From: JARRNJ01 sp037385045
Lineage (GTDB): Bacteria; Pseudomonadota; Gammaproteobacteria; JASBUN01
Assembly: GCA_037385045.1 (NCBI GenBank)
Contig: JARRNJ010000022.1
Location: forward strand, 1 to 62,808
Reading direction: 5' to 3'
Length of the DNA: 62,808 bases
Shown: in pieces, positions 1 through 8,890 of the stretch
How positions within the stretch are numbered: position 1 is the stretch's first letter
How the letters are laid out: each line of letters begins with the position of its first letter
Notes under the pieces: model-generated
What the model was told of the DNA's origin: nothing
Databases searched by the model: none
Seen by the model: only the letters and a program-made list of their open reading frames with translations
Position numbers and translations under genes: made by a program

Positions 1-57
1 CATGTGTTAAGCATGCCGCCAGCGTTCAATCTGAGCCAGGATCAAACTCTTCAGTTT
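1..57 (-). rRNA. 16S ribosomal RNA, 5' end only (runs off the window)
   Basis: The reverse complement of the first 57 bases reads as the start of bacterial 16S rRNA, including the AGAGTTTGATCCTGGCTCAG segment used as the universal 27F primer site, followed by the usual helix-1 region and AACGCTGGCGGCATGC. By comparison with E. coli the mature 5' end falls near position 57. Only the first ~57 nucleotides are inside the window; the rest of the rrn operon lies to the left. Confidence 0.97.
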
Positions 58-196
58 AAGTTTGACGGTCGCTTTGAGGGCGACCAATCCTTGCTCGACA
101 TAAACTCGCTCGGAATTAAATTTCGAGGTTGCTTACATCGAATGTTGTTTGCAAAGCAAACGCCCCCGACGCAAGCACCCACACAAATTATCTGAC

Positions 197-213
197 CTGA
201 ATTTTTAAAGATC
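197..213 (-). promoter_or_regulatory. rrn leader boxA antitermination element
   Basis: On the minus strand the 16S leader contains GATCTTTAAAAATTCAG, close to the enterobacterial boxA (TGCTCTTTAACAA). It is followed by CAGATAATTTGTGTGGG, which matches the segment that follows boxA in E. coli rrn leaders. BoxA recruits the NusB/NusE antitermination complex. The spacing to the 16S start (about 140 nt) is normal for a gammaproteobacterial leader. Confidence 0.75.
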
Positions 214-356
214 CGAGGCCGGGAACTGTGCCCGACCGAGAAGCGAGATTCTAAACGGGGATTCCGAGTCCCGTCAATAGGACTCAACAAAAATCTGGAG
301 TGAATCCCGCCTGTTTCCATCTCTCCCCGGCACCGCTTCAGTACGGGGGAGCGCGA

Positions 357-384
357 ATTATACGTGCCTCCGCGCTCCGGTCAA
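357..384 (-). promoter_or_regulatory. rrn P1-type promoter
   Basis: Minus strand: -35 TTGACC (379-384), 16-bp spacer, perfect -10 TATAAT (357-362). A GC-rich discriminator (TCGCGCTCCCCC) follows, the signature of stringently controlled, ppGpp/DksA-sensitive rRNA promoters. An A-tract just upstream of the -35 (GGAAAAAAGCG) could be an UP element. Transcription should start near 350 and run into the 16S gene. Confidence 0.9.
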
Positions 385-420
385 CCGCTTTTTTCCGCCA
401 GGCCGCGGACGGGGATATCG

Positions 421-439
421 GGGCCCCGGACCGGGGCCC
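421..439. other. Perfect 9-bp GC palindrome between tyrS and the rrn promoter
   Basis: The stretch is an inverted repeat with arms GGGCCCCGG and CCGGGGCCC around a single A. It sits between the tyrS stop codon and the rrn -35 box. No T-tract follows on either strand, so it is not a classical intrinsic terminator. It could still insulate the rRNA promoter from tyrS read-through. Confidence 0.4.
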
Positions 440-476
440 GCAACCGCCGACTGGGGGCCATCGTGGCCGAGAGGTC

Positions 477-1676
477 CTAGCTCAGCCGCACGCGGGCAAA
501 ACGGCGCTTGCCCACCTGGAACACGTGGACCGAGCCCGCTTCGACCTGCAGCTGCCGGTCTTCAACCCGGTCGCCGTCGATGCGCACCGCACCCTGCTTG
601 ATCAGCCGCAATGCCTCCGAGGTGCTCTGGGTGAGCCCCGCCTCCTTGAGGAGGTTGGCGAGCGCCTTGGCGCCGTCTTCACAGCGCAGCTCCAACTCGG
701 GCATCTCGTCGGGCAGGGCGCCTTTCTGGAATCGCGCTATAAAGGTCTCGCGTGCCTTGACCGCCGAGGCCCGGCTGTGGAAACGCTCCACGATCTCCCC
801 GGCGAGCCCGAACTTGATGTCACGGGGATTGGCCCCGGCTGCCACCTCGGCGCGCAAGCCCTCCACCTCGCTCATGGGCCGAAAGCTCAGCAACTCGAAG
901 TAGCGCCACATCAAGTCATCGGATATGGACATGAGCTTGCCGAACATCTCTTCGGGCGCCTCGTCGATGCCGATGTAGTTGCCAAGAGACTTGGACATTT
1001 TCTGCACCCCGTCCAGGCCTTCGAGAATCGGCATGGTCAGAACCACCTGGGGCGGCTGGCCGTAGGCATCCTGCAGCTGCCGCCCCACCAGCAGGTTGAA
1101 TTTCTGGTCGGTGCCCCCCAGCTCGACGTCGGCCTTCAGAGCCACCGAGTCGTAACCTTGCACCAGCGGATAAAGAAACTCGTGTATGGCGATCGGTTGC
1201 CCAGAGCCATAGCGCTTGTGAAAATCGTCGCGCTCCAGCATCCGGGCCACGGTATGTTTGCCCGCCAGCTGGATGAGCTCCGCCGCGTTCATGTCGTTCA
1301 TCCAGCTGGAGTTGAACATCACCAGCGTCTTTTCCGGGTCGAGGATCTTGAAGATCTGCTGCTCATAGGTGCGGGCGTTGTCGATCACCTCGTCCCGGCT
1401 GAGCGGCGGCCGGGTGGCGTTCTTCCCGGTGGGGTCGCCGATCATGCCGGTGAAGTCGCCGATCAGGAAGATGGCCTCATGGCCCAGATCCTGGAACTGG
1501 CGCAGCTTGTTGAGCAACACGGTGTGGCCCAGGTGCAGATCCGGGGCGGTGGGGTCGAATCCTGCTTTGATGCGCAGCGGCCGGCCCGAATTCAGTTTGT
1601 CGACAAGTTCGCTTTCGAGCAGGAGCTCCTGCGCACCCCGCTTGATGATCGCCAGCGCCTCTGTTGTCGATACCAT
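477..1676 (-). CDS. tyrS: Tyrosyl-tRNA synthetase
   Basis: Charges tRNA-Tyr with tyrosine in the cytoplasm (class I aminoacyl-tRNA synthetase). With the start at 1676 the protein is 399 aa, the usual length of the TyrZ-like bacterial enzyme. The HIGH motif appears as HLGH at residues 48-51, KMSKS at 226-230, and a C-terminal S4 RNA-binding domain covers roughly 335-399. An ATG eight codons upstream (1700) also has an AAAGGA ribosome site, so 407 aa is possible. The frame remains open further upstream, but that part does not look like TyrS. It lies directly upstream of, and in the same direction as, the rrn operon, and is divergent from mepM. Confidence 0.97.
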   Translation of the reverse strand: MVSTTEALAIIKRGAQELLLESELVDKLNSGRPLRIKAGFDPTAPDLHLGHTVLLNKLRQFQDLGHEAIFLIGDFTGMIGDPTGKNATRPPLSRDEVIDNARTYEQQIFKILDPEKTLVMFNSSWMNDMNAAELIQLAGKHTVARMLERDDFHKRYGSGQPIAIHEFLYPLVQGYDSVALKADVELGGTDQKFNLLVGRQLQDAYGQPPQVVLTMPILEGLDGVQKMSKSLGNYIGIDEAPEEMFGKLMSISDDLMWRYFELLSFRPMSEVEGLRAEVAAGANPRDIKFGLAGEIVERFHSRASAVKARETFIARFQKGALPDEMPELELRCEDGAKALANLLKEAGLTQSTSEALRLIKQGAVRIDGDRVEDRQLQVEAGSVHVFQVGKRRFARVRLS

Positions 1677-1945
1677 GCCTACCTCATCGCCAAATGCCAT
1701 GTACGTCCTTTGCGGCCCACGCCTGCCGTGGCCGGTGCAGCCAAAGACGTCGCGCGGGCGGTCCGGGAGGGTGGTAGAAGATACTAGATACCGGCGCAAA
1801 AAGGTATACGAACGCCGTTTGCCCGGTCCGCGCCGGGCTTGCCACAGCGGTCACATCGCGCACTTTTTCCGTTTGACCGCGCCTCCGCCAACCGCTAAGG
1901 TAACCTTGAAATAATCGATAGATTTCTATGAATTAGTTCAATTTC

Positions 1946-3349
1946 ATGAACCGCGACTACAAGTTCCTGGCGTTCCGCGGCGGCGGCCGGCCAGAGCGGC
2001 GACACCCGGCCCGGCATCACCTGCTGCTGCTGGCGCTGGGCGCCGGCCTGACCGCGCTGGTGATCGGTCTGACGCCAGACAACGCCGGCGCCACCCGGGG
2101 CCGCGACGCCGCGCTGCAACAGGCGCCGGCGGGCAGTCCGAACTTCCGCACGGTCAGCGGCGAGCTGCCGCTGCCCCCGCAGCTTCCGTCGGGCGCTGCC
2201 GAACCCGCGCCGGATTCTGCCACCCAGCCGGTCACGGCCCCGGAGGCGGCCGGGCAATGGCTCTCGGTAACAGTGGCGCCGGGCGACAATATGGCGCTGA
2301 TTTTCAAGCGCAACGGGCTCAGCGCGCGGCAACTCTTCGAAGTGCTGCAACTGGGCAAGCCGGTGTCCCACCTCAAGCATCTCTACCCGGGGGAAACGAT
2401 CAAGCTGCGCATTGACGGCCAGCATCGGCTGCTGGAACTGGTGCATCAGACCGATCCGGTCCACAGCCTGCACGTCAGGGCCACCGGGGACGGCTTCAGC
2501 GCCCAGGAAGTGGCGCGCAGCGTCGAAATCCGCCAGGCATACGCCACCGCCACCATCGAGGATTCACTGTTCCAGGCGGCACAGGACGCCGGCCTGCCGG
2601 ACAACCTCACCATGGAACTGGCCACCATCTTCGGCTGGGACATCGACTTCGCCCTGGACATCCGTGAGGGCGACCACTTCACCGTTGTCTACGAGCAAAA
2701 GTATCTCAACGGCGAAAGAATCGGCGACGGCAACATCATTGCCGCCGAGTTCACCAATCGCGGCAAGACCTATCGCGCGGTGCGCTACACCGATGCCAGC
2801 GGGCACACCGACTATTACTCCCCGGACGGGCGCAGCATGCGCAAGGCGTTCCTGCGCACCCCGGTGAAGTTCACCCGCATCAGTTCGCGCTTCAGCCTCC
2901 ATCGCATGCATCCGATCCTGAACCGGATCCGGGCCCACAAAGGCGTCGACTATGCCGCCCCCACGGGAACGCCGATCCGGGCAACGGGCGACGGCAGGGT
3001 CACCTTCCGCGGCCGCAAAGGGGGCTACGGCCGCGTCGTGGTAATTCAGCATGGCCACGGTTACAGCACGCTTTACGGCCACATGTCGGCGTTCAACCGC
3101 CACGTTCATGTGGGCACCCGGGTCAGACAGGGCCAGGTCATCGGCTACGTGGGCATGTCGGGGCTGGCGACCGGGCCGCATCTGCATTACGAGTTCCGCA
3201 TCCACGGCGTGCACCGCAACCCGCTGACGGTGAAGCTGCCCACCGCGCAGCCGTTGCCGGCCCGCTATCGGACCGGTTTCCAGCGGCATTCGACCCGGCT
3301 GATCGCCCAGTTGGAGGTATTGGACCGCAGCCGGCTGGCCCGGAACTGA
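1946..3349 (+). CDS. mepM: M23 family murein DD-endopeptidase with OapA/LysM-like domain (MepM-like)
   Basis: Predicted periplasmic peptidoglycan endopeptidase that cleaves cross-links during wall growth. The 467-aa protein has an N-terminal membrane segment (about 24-42), a low-complexity linker, an OapA/LysM-like domain (about 103-170) and a C-terminal LytM/M23 domain (about 310-430). The zinc and catalytic residues are all present: H331xxxD335, H378 in YGHMS, and HLH at 412-414. It is divergent from tyrS and followed 68 nt later by anmK, a common gammaproteobacterial order. The ribosome site before the ATG is weak. MepM is the best E. coli match in architecture; the exact substrate is inferred. 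Confidence 0.9.
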   Translation: MNRDYKFLAFRGGGRPERRHPARHHLLLLALGAGLTALVIGLTPDNAGATRGRDAALQQAPAGSPNFRTVSGELPLPPQLPSGAAEPAPDSATQPVTAPEAAGQWLSVTVAPGDNMALIFKRNGLSARQLFEVLQLGKPVSHLKHLYPGETIKLRIDGQHRLLELVHQTDPVHSLHVRATGDGFSAQEVARSVEIRQAYATATIEDSLFQAAQDAGLPDNLTMELATIFGWDIDFALDIREGDHFTVVYEQKYLNGERIGDGNIIAAEFTNRGKTYRAVRYTDASGHTDYYSPDGRSMRKAFLRTPVKFTRISSRFSLHRMHPILNRIRAHKGVDYAAPTGTPIRATGDGRVTFRGRKGGYGRVVVIQHGHGYSTLYGHMSAFNRHVHVGTRVRQGQVIGYVGMSGLATGPHLHYEFRIHGVHRNPLTVKLPTAQPLPARYRTGFQRHSTRLIAQLEVLDRSRLARN

Positions 3350-3417
3350 GCCCGGGCGATGACCGAATCCGCCGGCCGGTCCGCTTCCAATCACTGCGCG
3401 CACCCTGTAACACCGTC

Positions 3418-4536
3418 ATGAGCGACCTGTTCATTGGCCTGATGTCCGGTACCAGTATGGATGCCGTGGATGCGGTGCTGGCGCAGATCGGCGGCGGCAC
3501 GCCGAAGCTCAGGGACGCCATCAGCCACCCGCTGCCGGAGGCCTTGAGAGCCCGCCTTCTGGCCCTGAGCAGCGCCCGTGATGACACCGTCGACCTGCTG
3601 GGGCGCACCGATCTTGAGCTCGCCCACGTGTTCGCCGACGCGGTGCAGGCGTTGCTGCGCCATGCCGGCATCGAGCCGCAGCAGGTTCGGGCCATCGGCA
3701 GCCACGGCCAGACGGTGCGCCATCATCCCGCCGGCCCGTGGCCGTACACGGTCCAGATCGGCGACCCCAACTGCATCGCCGAGCGCACCGGAATTACCAC
3801 GGTGGCTGACTTCCGCCGCCGGGACATGGCCGCGGGCGGCCAGGGCGCACCCCTGGTACCGGCGTTTCATGCCGCCGTACTCCGCACGTCGGCCGAAGAC
3901 CGCTGTGTCCTCAACATCGGCGGCATCGCCAACCTTACCGTGCTGCCGGCCGACAGCGCGGCGCCGGTCACCGGCTTCGACACCGGCCCCGGCAACGTGC
4001 TGCTCGATTACTGGGCGCAACGGCACCTGGGTGCACCGCGGGACGATGCCGGCGGCTGGGCCCGCGGCGGCACCCCGGACACTGCGCTGCTGCAACAACT
4101 GCTGTCCGACGCCTATTTCCGCCAGCCACCCCCCAAGAGCACCGGCCGGGAGCATTTCAACGGCCCGTGGCTGGAGCTGGCACTGCAGGAGCTGCCCGCC
4201 GCACCGCGGGACGTCCAAACCACGATCACCGAATTGACCGCCCGCACCGCGGCGGACGCCGTCCGCACCCATGCCGTGAGCACCCGGCGCCTGCTGGTGT
4301 GCGGCGGCGGAAGCCACAACGCCTTTCTGATGGAGCGACTGGCCGAGCACCTGCCCGACGTCGAGGTGCAGAGCACAGATACCCAGGGCATGAACCCGGA
4401 CTGGGTGGAAGGGCTGGCGTTCGCCTGGCTGGCACATCAGACTCTGCAAGGACGGCCCGGCAACGTGCCCACGGTCACCGGCGCGCACCACGGTGTGGTG
4501 CTGGGCGGCATCTACCCGGGGGCCGGCATGCGGTAG
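3418..4536 (+). CDS. anmK: Anhydro-N-acetylmuramic acid kinase
   Basis: AnmK phosphorylates and opens 1,6-anhydro-MurNAc to MurNAc-6-phosphate in cytoplasmic peptidoglycan recycling. The 372-aa product has the normal family length and opens with the diagnostic SGTSMDAVD phosphate-binding motif (residues 10-18). Further ASKHA-fold glycine-rich segments follow (GFDTGPGN; VCGGGSHN near the C-terminus). It lies just downstream of mepM and probably shares its transcript. ampD and mpl, other recycling genes, occur elsewhere in the window. Confidence 0.97.
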   Translation: MSDLFIGLMSGTSMDAVDAVLAQIGGGTPKLRDAISHPLPEALRARLLALSSARDDTVDLLGRTDLELAHVFADAVQALLRHAGIEPQQVRAIGSHGQTVRHHPAGPWPYTVQIGDPNCIAERTGITTVADFRRRDMAAGGQGAPLVPAFHAAVLRTSAEDRCVLNIGGIANLTVLPADSAAPVTGFDTGPGNVLLDYWAQRHLGAPRDDAGGWARGGTPDTALLQQLLSDAYFRQPPPKSTGREHFNGPWLELALQELPAAPRDVQTTITELTARTAADAVRTHAVSTRRLLVCGGGSHNAFLMERLAEHLPDVEVQSTDTQGMNPDWVEGLAFAWLAHQTLQGRPGNVPTVTGAHHGVVLGGIYPGAGMR

Positions 4537-4584
4537 CGGGTGGCCACGGCCGCCTGCGGAAGCTACAGCGAACCGGGGGGCCGT

Positions 4585-5754
4585 TCAGCGGTCCGGGCGC
4601 TCCGAGATGGGGACATAACGGCGCGGCTCCCTGCCGGTATAAACCTGGGTGGGGCGGAAGATGCGGTTGTCGGACAGCTGCTCGCGCCAATGGGCCAGCC
4701 AGCCGGCGGACCGGGCAATGGCGAAAATGGCGGTGAACTGATCCTTGGGAATCCCCATTTCCGTGTACAGAATGCCCGAATAAAAATCGACGTTCGCATA
4801 GACGCCCTTGCTGCTCAAGCGTTCCTCGCAGATGCGCTCCACCTCCTGGGCGACCTCGAACATGGGGTTCACGTCACCGCCTCGCGCCTCAATCAAGTCC
4901 CGTACCAGCCATTGGAGAATCTTGGCGCGCGGATCTTTGGTCTTGTATTCCCGGTGGCCCATACCCCAGATCACTTCCTTGCGCTCCAGGCGCTTGTCCA
5001 CGTATGCGGCCGCATCCGCCGGCGACGGAATCTGTTCGAGCATTTCCACCACCTTCTGGTTGGCGCCGCCATGCAACGGCCCCGACAGCGTGCCGATGGC
5101 AGCGGCGACCACGGCATACGGACTGGCCAGGGTGGAACCGGTGACCAGTACCGAAAACGTCGACGCGTTGATCGTGTGCTCGGCATGCAGGATCAGGCAC
5201 ACGTCAAGGATGCGAGCCAGCAGCGGATCGGGTTCGCGGCCCGTGAGCATGTAGAGGAAGTTCTGGGTGTAGGTGAGGTCCTCGCGCGGCGGGATCGGAT
5301 CGTAGCCGTTGCGAATGTGCTCCCACATGGCCACCAGCGTGCCCATGCGCGCGATGATCTTGACGGTCATGTTGTGCACGTATTCCAGGTTCCCGCCGCT
5401 GGCGGCCGATTCAGCCAAATGCTCCGGCGTAGGGTAAAACATGCCCAGGCTCGCCACTGCTGTCTGCAGCATTTCCATGGGGTGGCCGGTGGCGGGCAGA
5501 TAGCGCATCATCTCCCGGATCTGAAATTTGACCTGGCGGTTCTGGCGCAGCTGGCCGTCGAAGTCCTCGAGCTCGGCGGCGGTCGGCAATTCGCCGTCGA
5601 GGAGCAGCAACGTGGTCTCCTCGAAACTGCTCCCGGCAGCCAGTTCCTCGAGCGGGTAGCCGCGGTAGGTCAACAGACCATTGGCGCCATCGATATCCGA
5701 GATATTCGACTGTGTTGCCGGAACGCCGGCCAGACCGGGCAAATATTCACTCAT
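4585..5754 (-). CDS. gltA: Citrate synthase
   Basis: Condenses oxaloacetate and acetyl-CoA into citrate. The start at 5754 follows a GGAG site 8 nt upstream and gives 389 aa, the size of the short dimeric citrate synthases rather than the ~430-aa NADH-sensitive hexameric E. coli type. Catalytic residues are recognisable: H228 in PLHGG, H267 in GMGHREY and D323 in NVDFYSG. The open frame extends upstream to 5883, but that part is not conserved-looking. A 2-methylcitrate synthase (prpC) is the main alternative, but no prp genes are nearby. Confidence 0.93.
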   Translation of the reverse strand: MSEYLPGLAGVPATQSNISDIDGANGLLTYRGYPLEELAAGSSFEETTLLLLDGELPTAAELEDFDGQLRQNRQVKFQIREMMRYLPATGHPMEMLQTAVASLGMFYPTPEHLAESAASGGNLEYVHNMTVKIIARMGTLVAMWEHIRNGYDPIPPREDLTYTQNFLYMLTGREPDPLLARILDVCLILHAEHTINASTFSVLVTGSTLASPYAVVAAAIGTLSGPLHGGANQKVVEMLEQIPSPADAAAYVDKRLERKEVIWGMGHREYKTKDPRAKILQWLVRDLIEARGGDVNPMFEVAQEVERICEERLSSKGVYANVDFYSGILYTEMGIPKDQFTAIFAIARSAGWLAHWREQLSDNRIFRPTQVYTGREPRRYVPISERPDR

Positions 5755-5931
5755 AAAATCGACTCCAGCTCCCAACGGATGCAGGCGGCCTAGGATAGCA
5801 AAACACACGGACTTTGACCCCTGCGGCGCGTGGGATACGACGCTGGAAGAACAGGGAAGAGCGGCAACGCGCTGCCCCGGCACACGCCTTCAGGGAGCGC
5901 CCGGGACAGGCACCGTCAGCCAAGAGGCAAT

Positions 5932-6285
5932 TCAGACGCTAAAGGATGAACCACAGCCACAGGTAGTGGTGGCATTGGGATTGCGGATCACGAAACGGGC
6001 GCCCTCGAGGTCGTCGATGAAATCGATCTCTGCACCCACGAGATACTGGAAGCTCATGGGATCGACCAGCAATGTCACACCGTCCTTCTCGACCTCGGTG
6101 TCGCCATCGCTCTTGTTCTCATCGAACGAGAAACCATACTGGAATCCGGAGCAGCCGCCGCCGCTGACGAACACCCTCAACATCAGATTTGGGTTGTCTT
6201 CCTCGGCAATCAGCTCCCTCACCTTGGCCGCGGCACTTTCGCTGAATACCAGCGGGCTGTCCGTTTCTACTGCAGCACTGCTCAT
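5932..6285 (-). CDS. erpA: Iron-sulfur cluster insertion protein ErpA
   Basis: A-type carrier that delivers Fe-S clusters to apo-targets such as IspG/IspH. The 117-aa protein matches ErpA in length and carries the three conserved cysteines: C45 in GGGCSGF, and C109 and C111 in the C-terminal TCGCGSSF motif. It is transcribed alone or with the bactofilin gene upstream (91 nt gap). A second, more divergent A-type protein is encoded at 12960-13364. Confidence 0.96.
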   Translation of the reverse strand: MSSAAVETDSPLVFSESAAAKVRELIAEEDNPNLMLRVFVSGGGCSGFQYGFSFDENKSDGDTEVEKDGVTLLVDPMSFQYLVGAEIDFIDDLEGARFVIRNPNATTTCGCGSSFSV

Positions 6286-6376
6286 GATGGGTTCTCCGTC
6301 AAAACACGTAATCGATTCCGGATAATGATGGCAATATTATCATTACCTGATCAGTTTGATCAAGAATTCATCGGCC

Positions 6377-6814
6377 TCAGGCCGCCGATTCCGGCTCGCC
6401 TTCCGCGCCGCGACTCAGCACCGGCGCCGTATCGTCGGTAATGGCGGCGGCTTCAGAGCGATGAACCAAGCTGCCGTTGACCTCAGCCCCCATGGCCATT
6501 TCGATGAGATTATAGTAGACGTTGCCTGTCACTCGCGCCCGGGCGGCCAGCTCGATGCGCTCAGCAGCGTGCACGTCGCCAACCACCGAACCATTGAGAA
6601 TAATATGGGGCACACGCACCTCGCCTTCAATGGCACCGTGCTCGCTGAGCGTCAGAACCGAGCCGCTGTCGTCGGGCGCCGATACGTCGCCCCGGATCGT
6701 GCCATCCACATGCAATCCACCGCTGAAGGCAACATCGCCTTGGATTTCACTGTGCTGACCGATCAACGTGTCGATCCGCGCTACTGTTTTCGGCTTGCTG
6801 CGCTTGCCCAACAT
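6377..6814 (-). CDS. Bactofilin family polymer-forming cytoskeletal protein
   Basis: Bactofilins form nucleotide-free filaments of right-handed beta-helix subunits and often localise wall-modifying enzymes. This 145-aa protein starts at the ATG at 6814, preceded by GAGGAGGG at 8-nt spacing. Its core (about 20-120) shows the repeating G-x-hydrophobic pattern of the family (for example IQGDVAF, DGTIRGDV, IEGEVRV, VVGDVHA). The gene begins 14 nt after the stop of the upstream membrane protein, so the two are almost certainly co-transcribed. Confidence 0.93.
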   Translation of the reverse strand: MLGKRSKPKTVARIDTLIGQHSEIQGDVAFSGGLHVDGTIRGDVSAPDDSGSVLTLSEHGAIEGEVRVPHIILNGSVVGDVHAAERIELAARARVTGNVYYNLIEMAMGAEVNGSLVHRSEAAAITDDTAPVLSRGAEGEPESAA

Positions 6815-6828
6815 CGGCGCTGCCCTCC

Positions 6829-7581
6829 TCACTCGGCCGTCAACGGCCATTCAATCTTCTGCTCGAGTTCCTCGGTCTTGTCCGTCCCCTTGGGGATGAC
6901 GTGGACCACCACCGTCGCCGGCGTGAAACCCGAGGGAAAAACGATGTCGCCGTCGAACTGTTTGAAGTATTTAATCGCAAACGCAATATTTTCAACCTTT
7001 GGGCGACTGATCTGGGCCATGGAAAGGCGGACCGGCACGCCGCCCTGCTTGCCCTCGGCGGTCAGTTCGACCACGCCGCGCGCCAGGCGTCGGCGGCCTT
7101 TCGATTCGGGCACATGGATCAGCGTAAGCTTGTAGTGGTACTGGTTGTCACCGGGCCCCTGGTCCAGTTTGAAATTCTGAATATTGAGGCCGGTCTTGCC
7201 CTTCGAGGGCGATACGATATTGCGATAGAACTGCAACTGCTCGCGCAGCTCCATGTTCTCCTGCTGCAGCTGATTCAACGACTCCCGCACCTGTTTTGTG
7301 GCCTGCTCATCGATACGGCGAAAACTCCGCAGCCGCGTACCGTCCTGGTGCAATTGCGCCACCTGCTTGCGCAACGCCGCCACTTGCCGGCTCAAGCGCT
7401 CATTGTCGGCGCTCAGGCGATAGTTGGCAACGCCGCCGCGATGCCAACCCCATTGGTATGCGGACCAGCATGCGCCGGCGGCCAGCGCGACGGCGGCCAA
7501 CACCAGCACTCGACCGACCCAGGGTCGATGGCGACGGACAACCAAGTGTTGGTTACTGGCTTTCAAATTCTCAGTATGCAA
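6829..7581 (-). CDS. DUF6776-type membrane-anchored coiled-coil protein
   Basis: Function unknown. The 250-aa protein has one N-terminal transmembrane segment (about 23-42), a heptad-rich coiled coil (about 55-125, rich in L/E/Q/R) and a C-terminal beta-rich domain (about 130-245). This is the layout of a conserved gammaproteobacterial family encoded just upstream of a bactofilin. The tight spacing to the bactofilin (14 nt) suggests it may anchor or organise bactofilin filaments at the inner membrane; that is inference. The family name is from memory of similar proteins. Confidence 0.75.
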   Translation of the reverse strand: MHTENLKASNQHLVVRRHRPWVGRVLVLAAVALAAGACWSAYQWGWHRGGVANYRLSADNERLSRQVAALRKQVAQLHQDGTRLRSFRRIDEQATKQVRESLNQLQQENMELREQLQFYRNIVSPSKGKTGLNIQNFKLDQGPGDNQYHYKLTLIHVPESKGRRRLARGVVELTAEGKQGGVPVRLSMAQISRPKVENIAFAIKYFKQFDGDIVFPSGFTPATVVVHVIPKGTDKTEELEQKIEWPLTAE

Positions 7582-7639
7582 GCCGACTGCACTGGCGTGC
7601 CGGCACCTGCGTCACACAATGACCAGGAAACCGCGCTCA

Positions 7640-8671
7640 TCAAGGCAGCAGGGCGATGCCCTCCAGACCCTCGGACTCATCGAGCCCGAACATCAGATTC
7701 ATGTTCTGAACCGCCTGGCCGGCAGCGCCCTTGACCAGATTATCGATCACCGACAGCACCACCACCGTGTCGCCGCCCTGGGGCCGGTGCAGCGCGATGC
7801 GGCAGTAATTGGCGCCGCGCACGCTGCGCGTCTCCGGGTGGGAGCCGGCCGGGAGCACGTCGACGAACGGCTCATCCACGTAGCGGTCCTCATACAGCGA
7901 CTGCAGGTCCACGTCGCCGCGGCGCAGCGTCGCGTAGAGAGTGGCGTGGATACCCCGGATCATCGGCAGCAGGTGGGGTACGAACGTCAGGCCGATGGGC
8001 ATGCCGACCGCCGCCTCCAGCGTCTGGCGGATCTCCGGCAGGTGACGATGGCCCGGTACGGCGTAGGCCTTGAAGCTCTCACCCACCTCGCCCATCAGGA
8101 AGCCCACATGCCCCTTGCGCCCGGCGCCGCTGACACCGGACTTGGCATCGGCGATCAGGCGCGCGGGATCCACGAGTTGCTGTTCGATCAACGGCAGGAA
8201 GCCGAGCACCACTGCGGTCGGATAACAACCCGGGTTAGCCACCAGGCGGGCATTGCGGATCGCCTCCCGGTTGACCTCGGGCAGTCCGTAAACGGCCTCA
8301 TCCAGCCATTGCGGGCAGGCATGGTCGGCCCCGTACCAGTGCTTCCATTCGGAAGGATCCTTGAGGCGGAAATCCGCCGCCAGGTCGATCACCTTCACCC
8401 CGGCTTCCAGCAGCCCCGGCACCATGCCCATGGCGGTACCGTTCGGAGTGGCAAAAAACAGCAGGTCGCAGGCCGCCAGTGCCGCTGCATCGGGTTCGGC
8501 GAACGCCAGCGAACAATGCCCGCGCAGGTTCGGGAACAGATCCGCCACCGGGCGGCCCGCTTCGCTGCGCGAGGTGACCGCGGTCAACTCCACCTGGGGA
8601 TGTGCTGCCAACAGCCGCAGCAGTTCCACACCGGTGTAACCCGTGCCACCAACGATACCGGCCTTGATCAT
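7640..8671 (-). CDS. argC: N-acetyl-gamma-glutamyl-phosphate reductase
   Basis: Third step of arginine biosynthesis: NADPH reduction of N-acetylglutamyl-5-phosphate to the semialdehyde. The ATG at 8671 gives 343 aa, with the Rossmann motif GIVGGTGYTG at residues 5-14 and the catalytic cysteine C149 in ANPGCYPT. A GGGAGTGG ribosome site lies about 9 nt upstream. The leader holds an intrinsic terminator and a strong promoter (see 8755-8919), which makes transcription attenuation of argC possible. argE and argA are at 35.0-37.6 kb. Confidence 0.96.
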   Translation of the reverse strand: MIKAGIVGGTGYTGVELLRLLAAHPQVELTAVTSRSEAGRPVADLFPNLRGHCSLAFAEPDAAALAACDLLFFATPNGTAMGMVPGLLEAGVKVIDLAADFRLKDPSEWKHWYGADHACPQWLDEAVYGLPEVNREAIRNARLVANPGCYPTAVVLGFLPLIEQQLVDPARLIADAKSGVSGAGRKGHVGFLMGEVGESFKAYAVPGHRHLPEIRQTLEAAVGMPIGLTFVPHLLPMIRGIHATLYATLRRGDVDLQSLYEDRYVDEPFVDVLPAGSHPETRSVRGANYCRIALHRPQGGDTVVVLSVIDNLVKGAAGQAVQNMNLMFGLDESEGLEGIALLP

Positions 8672-8754
8672 CGGACTGATCCACTCCCGTCGTCGAGCCT
8701 GAATCACGACATCATACAAATTCCGGCGGCCGGCGGGAAAGTCTGATGGGAAGG

Positions 8755-8884
8755 GAAAAATAAAAAAGCGGCCAATGAGCCGCTCAAATATGGTGGTGGA
8801 TCGATGTTGTTATTGTTGTGCAGCTATCGTTGTTTTAGTGCGCCGGACCTTGCCATCACCATGACCGATTGCGCTGGGAGTTTG
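8755..8884 (-). ncRNA. Candidate small RNA (or argC leader RNA) with AAN-repeat tract and intrinsic terminator
   Basis: A strong minus-strand promoter (8891-8919) would start a transcript near 8884. About 100 nt later a perfect hairpin (AGCGGC/GCCGCT, 8767-8784) is followed by a T-rich run ending near 8755, giving a self-contained RNA of ~130 nt. Its central part (8805-8820) reads ACAACAATAACAACA, a run of AAN triplets resembling the A-rich sites bound by the distal face of Hfq (as in CrcZ-type RNAs). No convincing ORF is present; the only ATG frame is 12 codons. It could instead be an attenuator leader for argC, which begins 84 nt past the end of the T-run. Confidence 0.55.
8767..8784 (-). 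terminator. Intrinsic terminator of the candidate small RNA/argC leader
   Basis: Minus strand: AGCGGC, six-base loop, GCCGCT, then TTTTTTATTTTT. The stem is perfect and the U-tract is strong. It lies between the promoter at 8891-8919 and the argC start at 8671, so it ends an independent small RNA or conditionally stops argC transcription. Confidence 0.8.
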
Positions 8885-8890
8885 CAGGGT

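Noticed and set aside
300..1787. Long plus-strand ORF (495 codons) over tyrS
   Set aside because: It is the complement of a clearly real tyrS; its translation is low-complexity and Arg/Gly/His-rich with no domain. Long antisense ORFs are expected at this GC content and recur opposite gltA, argC, ptsP, phoR, ilvD, hppA and others.
8810..8850. Leader peptide in the candidate small RNA
   Set aside because: The only frame starting with ATG is 12 codons, lacks a ribosome site and has no run of arginine codons, so classical arginine attenuation by a leader peptide is not supported.
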